From an uncultured Collinsella sp. (GTDB lineage Bacteria > Actinomycetota > Coriobacteriia > Coriobacteriales > Coriobacteriaceae), in NCBI GenBank assembly GCA_937937835.1, contig CALDBJ010000082.1, positions 1 through 17,670 of the forward strand: a DNA stretch of 17,670 nt. The letters run 5' to 3'. Below the pieces are notes generated by a model, which saw only the letters and a program-made list of their open reading frames with translations, did no database searches and had not been told where the DNA came from. Made by a program: the position numbers and the translations under genes. Within the stretch, counting starts at the first letter, position 1, and every line of letters begins with the position of its first letter. Shown in pieces: positions 7,372 through 14,141 of this stretch.

Positions 7372-7626
7372 ATGGAGTACGGATCGTTCCAGGCCGAGGA
7401 ATTCGGCGACCTTCAGCGCCTGGTCGACGGACTGTTTTACGACCGCCACGCCATCGACCGCCTGGATCTGATCGTACAGGCCGAAATCTTGGACCTGGCA
7501 CCCGATCTCATGGAAATCGTGAACCTTTTGCCGCCCGGCTATTACGACCGCCAGTCACTTTGCGACCAGCTCAACTCCGCCTTGGCCGCCCACGGCTGGG
7601 GCGCCATCTACGGCACCGTGGAATAA
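7372..7626 (+). CDS. Small conserved-looking acidic protein of unknown function
   Basis: An 84-residue protein starting at ATG 7372, eight bases after a strong AAGGAGG site, and ending at TAA 7624-7626. The sequence is acidic and largely helical in appearance, with FQAEEFGDLQRLVDGLFYDRHAIDR, a hydrophobic DLAPDLMEIVNLLPPGYYDR core and a C-terminal HGWGAIYGTVE. There is no signal peptide, membrane segment, cysteine cluster or DNA-binding motif. GC-rich third positions and a good ribosome site mark it as a real gene. It is the only plus-strand gene between 146 and 15845 and is divergent from the aminotransferase. Terminators follow it within 100 bases, so it is probably a single-gene transcript. 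I do not recognise the family. Confidence 0.8.
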   Translation: MEYGSFQAEEFGDLQRLVDGLFYDRHAIDRLDLIVQAEILDLAPDLMEIVNLLPPGYYDRQSLCDQLNSALAAHGWGAIYGTVE

Positions 7627-7671
7627 ACCTAGTCATTGGGGCCTGTGGTCAAAAAATAGCAAATATGAGTA

Positions 7672-7692
7672 CTGTTACTTTTTTAGTAACAG
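7672..7692 (+). terminator. Hairpin downstream of the small orphan gene
   Basis: A perfect 8-bp stem CTGTTACT (7672-7679) and AGTAACAG (7685-7692) encloses a TTTTT loop. It is followed by CGATTTTG, a poor T-run, so it may be a weak terminator or a protein-binding palindrome. Confidence 0.5.
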
Positions 7693-7705
7693 CGATTTTG
7701 AATTA

Positions 7706-7727
7706 AAAAGGCCAGTCTTGGCCTTTT
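7706..7727. terminator. Short bidirectional intrinsic terminator
   Basis: The 9-bp stem AAAAGGCCA (7706-7714) and TGGCCTTTT (7719-7727) with a GTCT tetraloop has T-runs for both strands. It is the better placed terminator for the 7372-7626 gene. Confidence 0.75.
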
Positions 7728-7829
7728 GTGTCCGGTTTTGGAAGGATGCATCAGCATTTTTCGTCCAGCCACGCAATCGTTAATGCACAGACAGAATAGA
7801 TTTGTACATTATTTTTCGCGCCTAAAATG

Positions 7830-7868
7830 AAACGCCGTTTGTGACAGTACTCACAAACGGCGTTTTTT
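7830..7868. terminator. Strong terminator between the orphan-gene spacer and nhaA
   Basis: A perfect 15-bp stem (AAACGCCGTTTGTGA at 7830-7844 and its complement at 7851-7865) encloses the loop CAGTAC and is followed by T on the plus strand. On the minus strand the stem is followed by TTT-CATTTT, so it probably also ends nhaA, whose stop is about 90 bases before it. Confidence 0.9.
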
Positions 7869-7958
7869 GGCCACTGGGGTGTCCGGCAGGTGGCAAGTAC
7901 CACTCAAAACCGCGTTTTACACGCGCTCGAGCAGGCTCTGGCGTCTGTTTCTACGCGC

Positions 7959-9317
7959 CTACTCGTTCTTGGGCGCGGGGTGCTTGCAGATCACACTCAT
8001 GTAGATCATGCCAAGTACGGCCGCGGTGACAGAGCCGGCGAGAATAGCGGCCTTGGCGGCCAGAACCTCAAACTGGGCCGTCGGGAAGGCGAGGCCGCTG
8101 ATGAGAATCGACATGGTAAAGCCGATACCGCCCAGAATGCCCACGCCGGCAATCATATGCCAGTTGACATTGTGCGGCAGCTCGCAGGCCTTGAGCTTGA
8201 CCAGGGCGAACGTCATGCCAAAGATGCCGATCGGCTTGCCCAGCAGCATGCCAAAGTACACGCCGAGCGTCACCGGGTCGGTGAGTAGCGTGCTCATGTC
8301 CACGCCCACCAGGCGAACCTGTGCGTTGACGAACGCGAAGATCGGCAGGATCACAAAGTTGACCGGCGTGGAGATCAGGCGCTCCATGCGGATGAGCGGC
8401 GGGGTCACGCGGTGCATGACGCGCTCGACTTTGGTGGTCGAGACGGTAAAGTCATGCTGGCCCAGGATGTGCGCCTCGTCGTCGTAGCGGTCATCGAGCA
8501 GCGGCAAGCACTCGCCCAGCCAATCGGTGAGACTATCAAGCTTAACACCGCACTTGGCCGGGATGGTGAAGGCCAGGATGACGCCAGCAAGCGTAGCGTG
8601 CACGCCGCTCTTGAACATGCAGAACCACAACAGCAGGCCCAGTACCGAATACGGGGCAAGGCGATAATGCTGCGTCTTGTTGAGCCACACGAGCGCACAG
8701 GTCACAAGCGCGGCGGCGCCCAACCAAAACGGATTGGGGCTCTGACCGTAGAAGATGGCGATGGCGGCGATGGAAATGAGGTCGTCGGCGATGGCGAGCG
8801 TCGAGAAGAACACGCGCACGCCGTTGGGCACGCGATTGCCCAAAAGCGACAGCACGCCCAGCGCAAAGGCAATATCGGTTGCCATGGGAATGGCCCAGCC
8901 GTTGTGCGCGCCGGCATGGTTAAAGATCAGATAGATGCAGGCGGGAACGACGACGCCGCCCACGGCCGCCAGCATGGGAAGCATAGCCTGGCGCGGGTTT
9001 TTGAGCTCGCCAACTGTCATCTCGTACTTGAGCTCAATGCCCACCAACAAAAAGAAAATCGCCATGAGGAAGTCGTTGACGAATAGCTCAACGGTGAGAC
9101 CGGCCGTAAGGTTGCCCAGACCCACATACAGCGGGGTCTCCAAAAAGTGATGGATGGCCTCATAGGCATCGGTATTGGCGCAAATGACGGCGGCGATGGC
9201 GGCGAAGACCATGACGGCGGCGGAAATCGTGCCGTTCTCGGCGATGCGCTCCCAGATGTCGTGACGCTCAAAGCGCTTGCGCTCACGGACGTTGAACAGC
9301 TGCTCAGTTGCTGCCAT
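7959..9317 (-). CDS. nhaA: Na+/H+ antiporter NhaA
   Basis: NhaA exchanges internal Na+ (or Li+) for external protons across the cytoplasmic membrane and supports pH and sodium homeostasis. The 452-residue protein has about 12 hydrophobic segments. The paired aspartates D178 and D179 in LAIADDLISI and D148 in PMATDIAFALGVL match the ion-binding residues of E. coli NhaA. K361 in LLGKPIGI and FVILPIFAFVNA at 321-331 are also typical. It is longer than E. coli NhaA (388), mainly through an N-terminal cytoplasmic extension and a charged insert at about 262-312 (LLDDRYDDEAHILGQ). The ATG has AAAGGAG 7 bases upstream. It is a single-gene unit, with a leader terminator structure at 9351-9386. Confidence 0.96.
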   Translation of the reverse strand: MAATEQLFNVRERKRFERHDIWERIAENGTISAAVMVFAAIAAVICANTDAYEAIHHFLETPLYVGLGNLTAGLTVELFVNDFLMAIFFLLVGIELKYEMTVGELKNPRQAMLPMLAAVGGVVVPACIYLIFNHAGAHNGWAIPMATDIAFALGVLSLLGNRVPNGVRVFFSTLAIADDLISIAAIAIFYGQSPNPFWLGAAALVTCALVWLNKTQHYRLAPYSVLGLLLWFCMFKSGVHATLAGVILAFTIPAKCGVKLDSLTDWLGECLPLLDDRYDDEAHILGQHDFTVSTTKVERVMHRVTPPLIRMERLISTPVNFVILPIFAFVNAQVRLVGVDMSTLLTDPVTLGVYFGMLLGKPIGIFGMTFALVKLKACELPHNVNWHMIAGVGILGGIGFTMSILISGLAFPTAQFEVLAAKAAILAGSVTAAVLGMIYMSVICKHPAPKNE

Positions 9318-9350
9318 GGGCGGCTCCTTTCACGGGAAAGCTCCCGTCTT

Positions 9351-9386
9351 AAAAAAGCACGGCCCGCCCAAGTGGCGGCGCCGCGC
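9351..9386 (-). terminator. Intrinsic terminator inside the nhaA leader (possible attenuator)
   Basis: Read on the minus strand, GCGCGGC (9386-9380), one bulged base and CCGCC (9378-9374) pair with GGCGG (9368-9364) and GCCGTGC (9363-9357), with loop ACTTG. Six T residues follow directly (9356-9351). It lies 33 bases before the nhaA ATG and after the separate ppaC terminator. Any nhaA transcript must therefore be initiated inside this leader or read through it. A second small stem (ACGGGA/TCCCGT, 9332-9347) sits directly in front of the ribosome site. Confidence 0.75.
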
Positions 9387-9461
9387 TCTAACGTATTACG
9401 CTTGCATCTAGCCTACCCTGCACGACAAGCACGCAGGCGTGGCCGAAAAGCGGAACCACAG

Positions 9462-9482
9462 GTTGAACATTATTTGTTCAAC
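9462..9482. promoter_or_regulatory. Perfect inverted repeat upstream of nhaA (operator candidate)
   Basis: GTTGAACA and TGTTCAAC form a perfect 8-bp inverted repeat around TTATT, about 145 bases upstream of the nhaA start. No T-run follows on either strand, so it does not look like a terminator. Its size and symmetry fit a dimeric repressor site, but the regulator is unknown. Confidence 0.45.
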
Positions 9483-9524
9483 GGCACGGGCACGCCTGTC
9501 CAAGAGACGACACGGCGCCGTGCA

Positions 9525-9565
9525 CAAAAAACGACCGGAGCGCGGGGCGTCCGCGGTCCGGTCGT
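9525..9565 (-). terminator. Intrinsic terminator of ppaC
   Basis: On the minus strand ACGACCGGA (9565-9557) pairs with TCCGGTCGT (9539-9531), with an inner CGCGG/CCGCG stem. It is followed by TTTTTT (9530-9525). It begins about 20 bases after the ppaC stop and separates ppaC from nhaA. Confidence 0.93.
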
Positions 9566-9584
9566 GGCGTTTGGTCAACTAAAC

Positions 9585-10508
9585 CTAGCAGGCGGCCATG
9601 ATGGGGGCAGCGACCTGCTTCTTACGGGAGAGGACGCCCGGCATCCAGACGCCGTCGTGCTCGTCGGCAATGCCCAAGCCCTTCTGAGCGGCCTCGGTCT
9701 CGCCCTCGAGCAGGACCTGCGAGCCTTCCTCCATGATGTCGGTGATGCACAGAACGATGCCGTCGGCACCCTTCTCGGCGGCGTAGGCGCGCATGGCCTC
9801 GCGAATCTCGTCGATCATGCCGAGTGCGCGGGTCTTGTCGACGGTCTCGTACTGGCCGATGAGCAGCTTCTTACCAGCGGGCTCGAACATCTTGATGTCG
9901 TTGCCGACCATCTCGGCTGCGGTGAAGGAGCCGGACGGACGGGTGAGGAAGACCTCCATGCCAAACTTGACCGGGTCGACGCCCACCTGCTCGCCGAGCT
10001 TGGCGGCGACGGCGCGGTCGACATCGGTGGTGGTTGGGCTCTTGAGCATGAGCGTGTCGGTCATCATGGCCGAGAGCAGCAGCTTGGCCTGAACGTCGGA
10101 AAGCTCAACACCGAGCACGCCGGCGAGCTTGGTGACGATGGTGCAGCTGGAGCCCCAGGGCAGGCAGATGTAGTGCAGCGGGCCGGCGGTCTCGAAGTCG
10201 CCGATGCGGTGATGATCGACAACGCCAAAGACCGTGGCGTCCTTAAGGCCGGCGACGGACTGGGCAGACTCGTTGTGGTCGGTGAGGACGACGAGCTGAC
10301 CAGCCTCGACGGACTCGATCACGCGGGGCTCGGCAATGCCGGCGTCGGCGAGCAGCTTGGCGGACTCGGCCGGAAGCTGGCCTAGGGCGCAAGCCTCGTA
10401 GGTGTTGCCGGCATACTCAACCTGGTTGAGCAGCCGGGACAGGACGACGGCGCTCATGATGGCGTCGTTATCGGGGTTCTGGTGACCAAAGACAAGAACG
10501 TTTGCCAT
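9585..10508 (-). CDS. ppaC: Manganese-dependent inorganic pyrophosphatase (family II)
   Basis: This cytoplasmic DHH-family enzyme hydrolyses pyrophosphate to two phosphates and so pulls biosynthetic reactions forward. The 307-residue length matches the family. Metal ligands are visible: H9, D13 and D15 in FGHQNPDND, D77 in LTDHNE, H99 in VVDHHR and D151 in MMTDTLML. The C-terminal DHHA2 domain carries the substrate-binding SRKKQ at 294-298. No CBS/DRTGG regulatory insert is present, so it is the compact form and is not expected to be nucleotide-regulated. The ATG follows GGAGG by 7 bases. It has its own terminator (9525-9565), and a 168-base spacer separates it from the sugar kinase gene. Confidence 0.97.
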   Translation of the reverse strand: MANVLVFGHQNPDNDAIMSAVVLSRLLNQVEYAGNTYEACALGQLPAESAKLLADAGIAEPRVIESVEAGQLVVLTDHNESAQSVAGLKDATVFGVVDHHRIGDFETAGPLHYICLPWGSSCTIVTKLAGVLGVELSDVQAKLLLSAMMTDTLMLKSPTTTDVDRAVAAKLGEQVGVDPVKFGMEVFLTRPSGSFTAAEMVGNDIKMFEPAGKKLLIGQYETVDKTRALGMIDEIREAMRAYAAEKGADGIVLCITDIMEEGSQVLLEGETEAAQKGLGIADEHDGVWMPGVLSRKKQVAAPIMAAC

Positions 10509-10624
10509 GGATATCCTCCACTTGATATGTGTACTTGGACGTAGCTATGGTAGCACGCCGATGCCGAGCCTTCGCAGACGGAAGGGCCACGGTATATTTT
10601 GGGGCGCAGGCACGGGGGCCAAGG

Positions 10625-10675
10625 CTGTCCCTTTTGCACCATGTTGGTGCAAAGTAACCTGTCCCCCTTGCACCA
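10625..10675. repeat. Intergenic palindromic repeat with GGGACAGG core next to the kinase stop
   Basis: Read on the minus strand, a 31-base unit (10675-10645) has arms TGGTGCAA and TTGCACCA around GGGGACAGGTTAC. Three bases later a second left arm TGGTGCAA and AGGGACAG follow (10641-10625), a partial second unit. The arms TTTGCACCA and TGGTGCAAA of adjacent units also form a 9-bp hairpin (10633-10653). The element ends one base from the ROK kinase stop codon. There is no T-run, so it is not a standard terminator. Confidence 0.75.
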
Positions 10676-10676
10676 G

Positions 10677-11630
10677 CTATTTACCGGCGGCGCGCAGGGC
10701 TACGTAGGCGGCACCGATGATGCCGGCGTCGTTTCCGAGCGAAGCGACCTTAATGGGCGTCTCGCGCGAGGCAGAAAGCGCGTAGCGCTGGAAATGCTCA
10801 CGAACTGCGTCGAGGTAGACATCGGCCGAAGCGGACGCGCCGCCACCGATCAGGAACATCTCGGGATCAACCACGTTGGCAATAAGCGCCAGTGCGCGGC
10901 CGAGATAGTCGGCCATGGTATCGGCCGCGGCCAGCGCGAGCTTGTCGCCCTCGCGGCAGGCCTGGAACACGTCCTTGGAATCGGAGGGGCCGGTCAGCTC
11001 GATGGGCTCGACGCCCGCCTTCTTGCACTCGGCAAGGTAGTTGCTCACCACGCCGGTGGCGCTGGAATACTGCTCCAGGTGGCCATGGCCGCCGCAGCCG
11101 CAGGTGCGCTCCTCGGCCGGGTTCAGGCACATGTGGCCAATCTCGCCGCCAGCACCCACAACGCCCGATACCACGTCGCCGTTAACGATAACGCCGCCGC
11201 CCACGCCGGTACCAATGGTGACCATCACCACGTTCTGTACGCCCTTGGCAGAGCCGAGCCAGGCCTCGCCCATGGCGGCGGCGTTGGCATCGTTCTCGTA
11301 CTTAACGACCGCGTCGGGGCAGTGCTCCTGAATGGCGACTCTCAGCTCGGGCAGGTTAATGGCAATGTTGGCCTTGACCTTGGCATCGCCCGATGCCGGG
11401 ATGGGGCACGGAACGGCCAGGCCAATACCCGCCACAAAGGCGCGCGGAATCTGGGCCTTGGCGACCACCTGGTCGATAGCCTCGGTCACCGCGGCAAAGC
11501 CCGCGGCGTCAACGATAGGAGGCGTGGGCACGCTGGCCTTGGCCAGCAGGTTGCCGTCCTCGTCGAACAGACCCTCCTTAACCGAAGTGCCGCCGACGTC
11601 AATGCCGATGTAGTACTGCTTAGGTTCCAT
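10677..11630 (-). CDS. glk: ROK-family sugar kinase, probable glucokinase
   Basis: This 317-residue ROK kinase should phosphorylate a free hexose with ATP in the cytoplasm. Visible motifs are the ATP phosphate loop DVGGT at 11-15, catalytic D114 in ENDANAAA, GTGVGGG at 140-146, and the sugar-binding E163 and H166 in GGEIGH. The zinc motif reads CGCGGHGHLE (C177, C179, H184), where the family usually has a third Cys in place of H184. ATG 11630 is chosen because the sequence from MEPKQYYIGIDVGGT matches family N-termini and AAAGGTGG lies 8 bases upstream; an in-frame ATG at 11696 would add 22 residues. It lies downstream of the PTS operon behind a terminator. It probably phosphorylates the hexose freed by the GH1 enzyme. 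Manno- or fructokinase activity is possible. Confidence 0.88.
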   Translation of the reverse strand: MEPKQYYIGIDVGGTSVKEGLFDEDGNLLAKASVPTPPIVDAAGFAAVTEAIDQVVAKAQIPRAFVAGIGLAVPCPIPASGDAKVKANIAINLPELRVAIQEHCPDAVVKYENDANAAAMGEAWLGSAKGVQNVVMVTIGTGVGGGVIVNGDVVSGVVGAGGEIGHMCLNPAEERTCGCGGHGHLEQYSSATGVVSNYLAECKKAGVEPIELTGPSDSKDVFQACREGDKLALAAADTMADYLGRALALIANVVDPEMFLIGGGASASADVYLDAVREHFQRYALSASRETPIKVASLGNDAGIIGAAYVALRAAGK

Positions 11631-11684
11631 GGGAGCCCACCTTTCTCGTTTAAACATTGCCTGTATGGTACCGCTCCCAAGGCA

Positions 11685-11725
11685 AAAACTTACCAAAAAG
11701 GGACAGGTTTGTTTTGGCAGGTTTT
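11685..11725. repeat. Intergenic palindromic repeat with AGGGACAGG core upstream of the kinase gene
   Basis: Arms AAAACTTACCAAAA (11685-11698) and TTTTGGCAGGTTTT (11712-11725) pair with two mismatches around the core AGGGACAGGTTTG. The right arm and core are nearly the same as the inverted pair at 15579-15664, while the layout is the same as the other GGGAC-core elements. It occupies the spacer just upstream of the kinase start and probably carries or flanks its promoter. Confidence 0.75.
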
Positions 11726-11775
11726 AACTGGGGAAACGCAAATGGCCGCTCAACAGGCCGCGCAAGACCATCCCC

Positions 11776-11813
11776 AAAAATAAAGGCGCCGGGAGGCGGA
11801 GACTCCCGGCGCC
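11776..11813 (-). terminator. Intrinsic terminator of the GH1-PTS operon
   Basis: A perfect 11-bp stem (GGCGCCGGGAG 11785-11795 and CTCCCGGCGCC 11803-11813) is followed on the minus strand by TTTATTTTT. It lies about 60 bases after the PTS IIA stop and separates the operon from the ROK kinase gene. Confidence 0.92.
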
Positions 11814-11871
11814 CGTCAAAGGGACTATGTTGTCTGTCGGACCGCACGGACCTTCGCGGCGATAACGCTGA

Positions 11872-12204
11872 CTAGGCCTTAAGTGCCTGCAGCTGCTTGT
11901 GAACCTCGATGAGCTCCGTCGCCATGACGCGCATGGTCTCGGTACCGGCCATCTGGTCCTCGGCATGCAGCAGAATCAACGGGGCCTCGCCGTTACGCTC
12001 GCCGTTGGCCTCTTTCTTCAGAAGCCCCATGTGAACATCGTGGCCACCGTTATAGGCCTCGTCGCCCTGCTTGATAAGCTCCTCGGCGGCGTCAAAATCG
12101 CCCTCCTTGGCCTTTTGCACGGCATTGATGTACATGCTCTTGGCGGTACCGACGTAGCTGATGATCTCGAAGCAGGTCATCTGCAGTTCGTTCATATCCT
12201 CCAT
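11872..12204 (-). CDS. PTS lactose/cellobiose-family EIIA component
   Basis: The soluble EIIA accepts phosphate from HPr on a histidine and passes it to EIIB. The 110-residue protein begins MEDMNELQMTCFEIISYVGTAKS, which matches the trimeric helical IIA-Lac family. The phospho-histidine is H80 and the metal-binding aspartate D83 in LLHAEDQMAG. The usual motif is HAQDHLM, so the residues after D83 (QMA) deviate. Three starts are possible: GTG 12213 directly after the EIIB stop, ATG 12204, and ATG 12195. ATG 12204 is chosen because AGGTG lies at a workable distance, whereas GGAGG is only two bases from ATG 12195. It is the last gene of the operon, with a terminator at 11776-11813. Confidence 0.9.
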   Translation of the reverse strand: MEDMNELQMTCFEIISYVGTAKSMYINAVQKAKEGDFDAAEELIKQGDEAYNGGHDVHMGLLKKEANGERNGEAPLILLHAEDQMAGTETMRVMATELIEVHKQLQALKA

Positions 12205-12213
12205 GCGGAGCAC

Positions 12214-12516
12214 CTAGCCCATCACGCTGACGCAGTGGTCAATGATGCCGGCAGCGTTCATGCGGCCGTAGTCGACCATGTTGATGACCTCGACCGGAAA
12301 ACGGCCGGCGGCCTCCTTCTCAAAGTCACCCTTGGTGTAGCCGATCTGCGGGCCAAGCAGCAACATGTCGCACTCGTCCAGGTGATCGTGGGCCTCGTTC
12401 ATGGGACGAGCCTCGATCTCGATATCCAGACCACGGTTTGCAACCTCGGCCTGCATCTTCTGGACCAGCAGGCTCGTGGACATACCGGCATTGCAGCAGA
12501 GCATGATCTTCTTCAT
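12214..12516 (-). CDS. PTS lactose/cellobiose-family EIIB component
   Basis: EIIB transfers phosphate from EIIA to the incoming sugar through a phospho-cysteine. The 100-residue protein starts KKIMLCCNAGMSTSLLVQKM. The phosphorylated residue is Cys8, directly before NAGMSTS, and Cys7 is an extra neighbour not usual in the E. coli ChbB motif. QIGYTKGDFE and PVEVINMVDYGRMNAAGI follow in the usual order. The ATG has AAGGAGG six bases upstream. It is separated from the EIIC gene by 161 bases containing a GC-rich hairpin, and EIIA follows nine bases after the stop. A free-standing IIB with separate IIA and IIC is the arrangement of cellobiose- and gmu-type systems. Confidence 0.95.
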   Translation of the reverse strand: MKKIMLCCNAGMSTSLLVQKMQAEVANRGLDIEIEARPMNEAHDHLDECDMLLLGPQIGYTKGDFEKEAAGRFPVEVINMVDYGRMNAAGIIDHCVSVMG

Positions 12517-12617
12517 GGTTTCCTCCTTATAACTGCGCGGCGCGCAGACAACAACTGGTTTTATTCCTTGCGGCTATTGTGCCCACCCCCCTGCATCTTT
12601 ACACAAGGGAGAGAGCC

Positions 12618-12648
12618 GCGGGCACCGGCACCGCGTACCGGCGCCCGC
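12618..12648 (-). other. GC-rich intercistronic hairpin between EIIC and EIIB genes
   Basis: GCGGGC-A-CCGG (12618-12628) pairs with CCGG-C-GCCCGC (12638-12648) with one internal mismatch and a 9-base loop. No T-run follows on the minus strand. A role in mRNA processing or protection, altering EIIC to EIIB/EIIA ratios, is more likely than termination. Confidence 0.55.
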
Positions 12649-12677
12649 AAAGGTGAAAGGGACGAACGTTAGGCGTT

Positions 12678-14021
12678 CTACTCGGCGAGAGTCTCCTGCT
12701 TGGCGATTGCCTTCTCGGAAATCTTCATAAAGGGCAGGTAGACGGCCATGCCAATGACAATCTCGAGAGCCTGCCACACGCCGGCGCGCCAGTCAAAGCC
12801 CGTAGCGAGCAGGGCATTGATGACGGGAGGCATGGTCCAGGGCACCTGGGCGATGCAGGGGCTGATGATGCCTGCGCAGGTAAGGCCATAGGTGATGCCG
12901 ATGAACAGGTCGGGAAGAAGGACAAACGGGATCATAAGCGGCAGGTTGTACACGATGGGGTAACCGTAGATAACCGGCTCGTTGATGTTGAACAGACCAG
13001 GCAGGATAGCCATCTTAGAAACGGTCTCGGAAGCCTTGTTCTTGGAGAACAGGAGCGTGTCGAGCAGAAGCATGAGGGTGCAGCCCGAGCCGCCGATGAG
13101 GGCAAAGCTGTTAACGATCTGCATGTTCATGTAGTGATCGGGCTGGATGGTGCCACCGGCGGCGAAGGTAGCCATGTTGTCGACAATGAGCATGGTCAGG
13201 ATCGGCTCGACGGTAGCGCCAGAGATGGTGGACTGGTGAATACCGACGCAGAACAGCAGGTTGGCAAGGGTGTAGATGAGGATAACAGCCCACGGACCGG
13301 CGTTCATGATGTTCTTGAGCGGGTTGGAGATGCACGTGGAGATGATGGCGCACAGATCGGTGCCGGCGCACACGGCGAGCAGGGCTGCGGCAAGAGCGAA
13401 GATTGCGAGGTTGAGCAGCATCGGGATCATGACGTTGAAGGAGTTGGAGACCGCGGGAGGCACGCCCTCGCCCAGCTTAACCTTGAGCTTCTCGACGCCA
13501 GAAATCTTGATGAAGAGCGAGACGGAGAGCAGAGCGATGATAATGGCCGAGAACAGACCGTTGGTGCCGGTGTTGGCAGTCGAAAGGGCGCCCGTGACCT
13601 CGGCGGAGGTGATCTTGTCGGTGAGCAGCGGGCTCGTGGCGGCAAGCGAGGCGGTGATCTGCTGCGGCATCATGATGACGAAGGCAGAGATGGCGACGAC
13701 CACGCAAGCGAGCGGGTTATCGAAACGCTTGTTCTTGGCGAGGCTGTAGCCAATCAATCCGGCCAAGATAATGGCAGAGACATTGAGGGTGCCCAACGTA
13801 ATTGCCGAGCCCCACGTCTGAAGGTTGGCAAGGCCCGCCGCATCGAGCGGGAACAGAGGGAACACGACGTTGTTAATAAGAACCGCGATACCCGCAAGGA
13901 TATAGAGCGGCGTGATGGTCGCGAAGGCGTCACGCAGGGAACGCAGGTGAACCTGGTTTCCCACCTTCGCAGAGACCTCGGCAAACTTGTCGAGGAAGCT
14001 CTTTCCGTTGTCACTGGCCAT
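12678..14021 (-). CDS. PTS lactose/cellobiose-family EIIC permease
   Basis: This membrane subunit carries a beta-linked disaccharide across the membrane for phosphorylation by EIIB. The 447-residue protein has about ten hydrophobic segments and the family signature GLFNINEPVIYGYPIV, with E348 at the position of the sugar-contacting glutamate in cellobiose permeases. H262 lies in VGIHQSTISG, where relatives usually have GIHG or similar. The N-terminus ASDNGKSFLDKFAEVSAKVGNQVHLRSLRDAF is the usual cytoplasmic lead. The ATG has TAGGAG 7 bases upstream. It follows the GH1 gene after 120 bases with two short hairpins. Substrate cannot be read directly; cellobiose, other beta-glucosides or beta-mannobiose are all possible. 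Confidence 0.94.
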   Translation of the reverse strand: MASDNGKSFLDKFAEVSAKVGNQVHLRSLRDAFATITPLYILAGIAVLINNVVFPLFPLDAAGLANLQTWGSAITLGTLNVSAIILAGLIGYSLAKNKRFDNPLACVVVAISAFVIMMPQQITASLAATSPLLTDKITSAEVTGALSTANTGTNGLFSAIIIALLSVSLFIKISGVEKLKVKLGEGVPPAVSNSFNVMIPMLLNLAIFALAAALLAVCAGTDLCAIISTCISNPLKNIMNAGPWAVILIYTLANLLFCVGIHQSTISGATVEPILTMLIVDNMATFAAGGTIQPDHYMNMQIVNSFALIGGSGCTLMLLLDTLLFSKNKASETVSKMAILPGLFNINEPVIYGYPIVYNLPLMIPFVLLPDLFIGITYGLTCAGIISPCIAQVPWTMPPVINALLATGFDWRAGVWQALEIVIGMAVYLPFMKISEKAIAKQETLAE

Positions 14022-14103
14022 GATTGCTCCTAACTTTCAAATCCGGCCTTTTCCTATGCGCACGGTGGTCTGTCGCCCTCTGCCACCAGATGTGCCATGT
14101 GTT

Positions 14104-14136
14104 GCGCGCGGCGGCGCGCGGTCTGGGCGTTCGCCC
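14104..14136 (-). other. Two small GC-rich hairpins between GH1 and EIIC genes
   Basis: GCGCGC-GGCG-GCGCGC (14104-14119) and GGGC-GTTC-GCCC (14125-14136) lie just after the GH1 stop. Neither is followed by a T-run on the minus strand. They probably affect mRNA stability between the two cistrons and are not full terminators. Confidence 0.4.
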
Positions 14137-14141
14137 GGTCG

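Larger units (their letters stand above)
7627..7958. other. AT-rich 332-base spacer with three hairpins, no credible gene
   Basis: This spacer between the small orphan gene and the nhaA stop is clearly more AT-rich than its surroundings at 7650-7830. It holds hairpins at 7672-7692, 7706-7727 and 7830-7868. A 17-codon frame from ATG 7746 has a purine run too close to the start to be a convincing gene. The 100 bases between the second and third hairpins could hold a small RNA, but no good promoter was found. Confidence 0.6.

Noticed and set aside
7746..7799. Seventeen-codon frame in the AT-rich spacer
   Set aside because: The purine-rich site is too close to the ATG, and the length and composition give no support for a real peptide gene.
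11628..11696. Longer start of the ROK kinase at ATG 11696
   Set aside because: The extra 22 residues overlap the repeat element and are unlike family N-termini. ATG 11630 has a good ribosome site.
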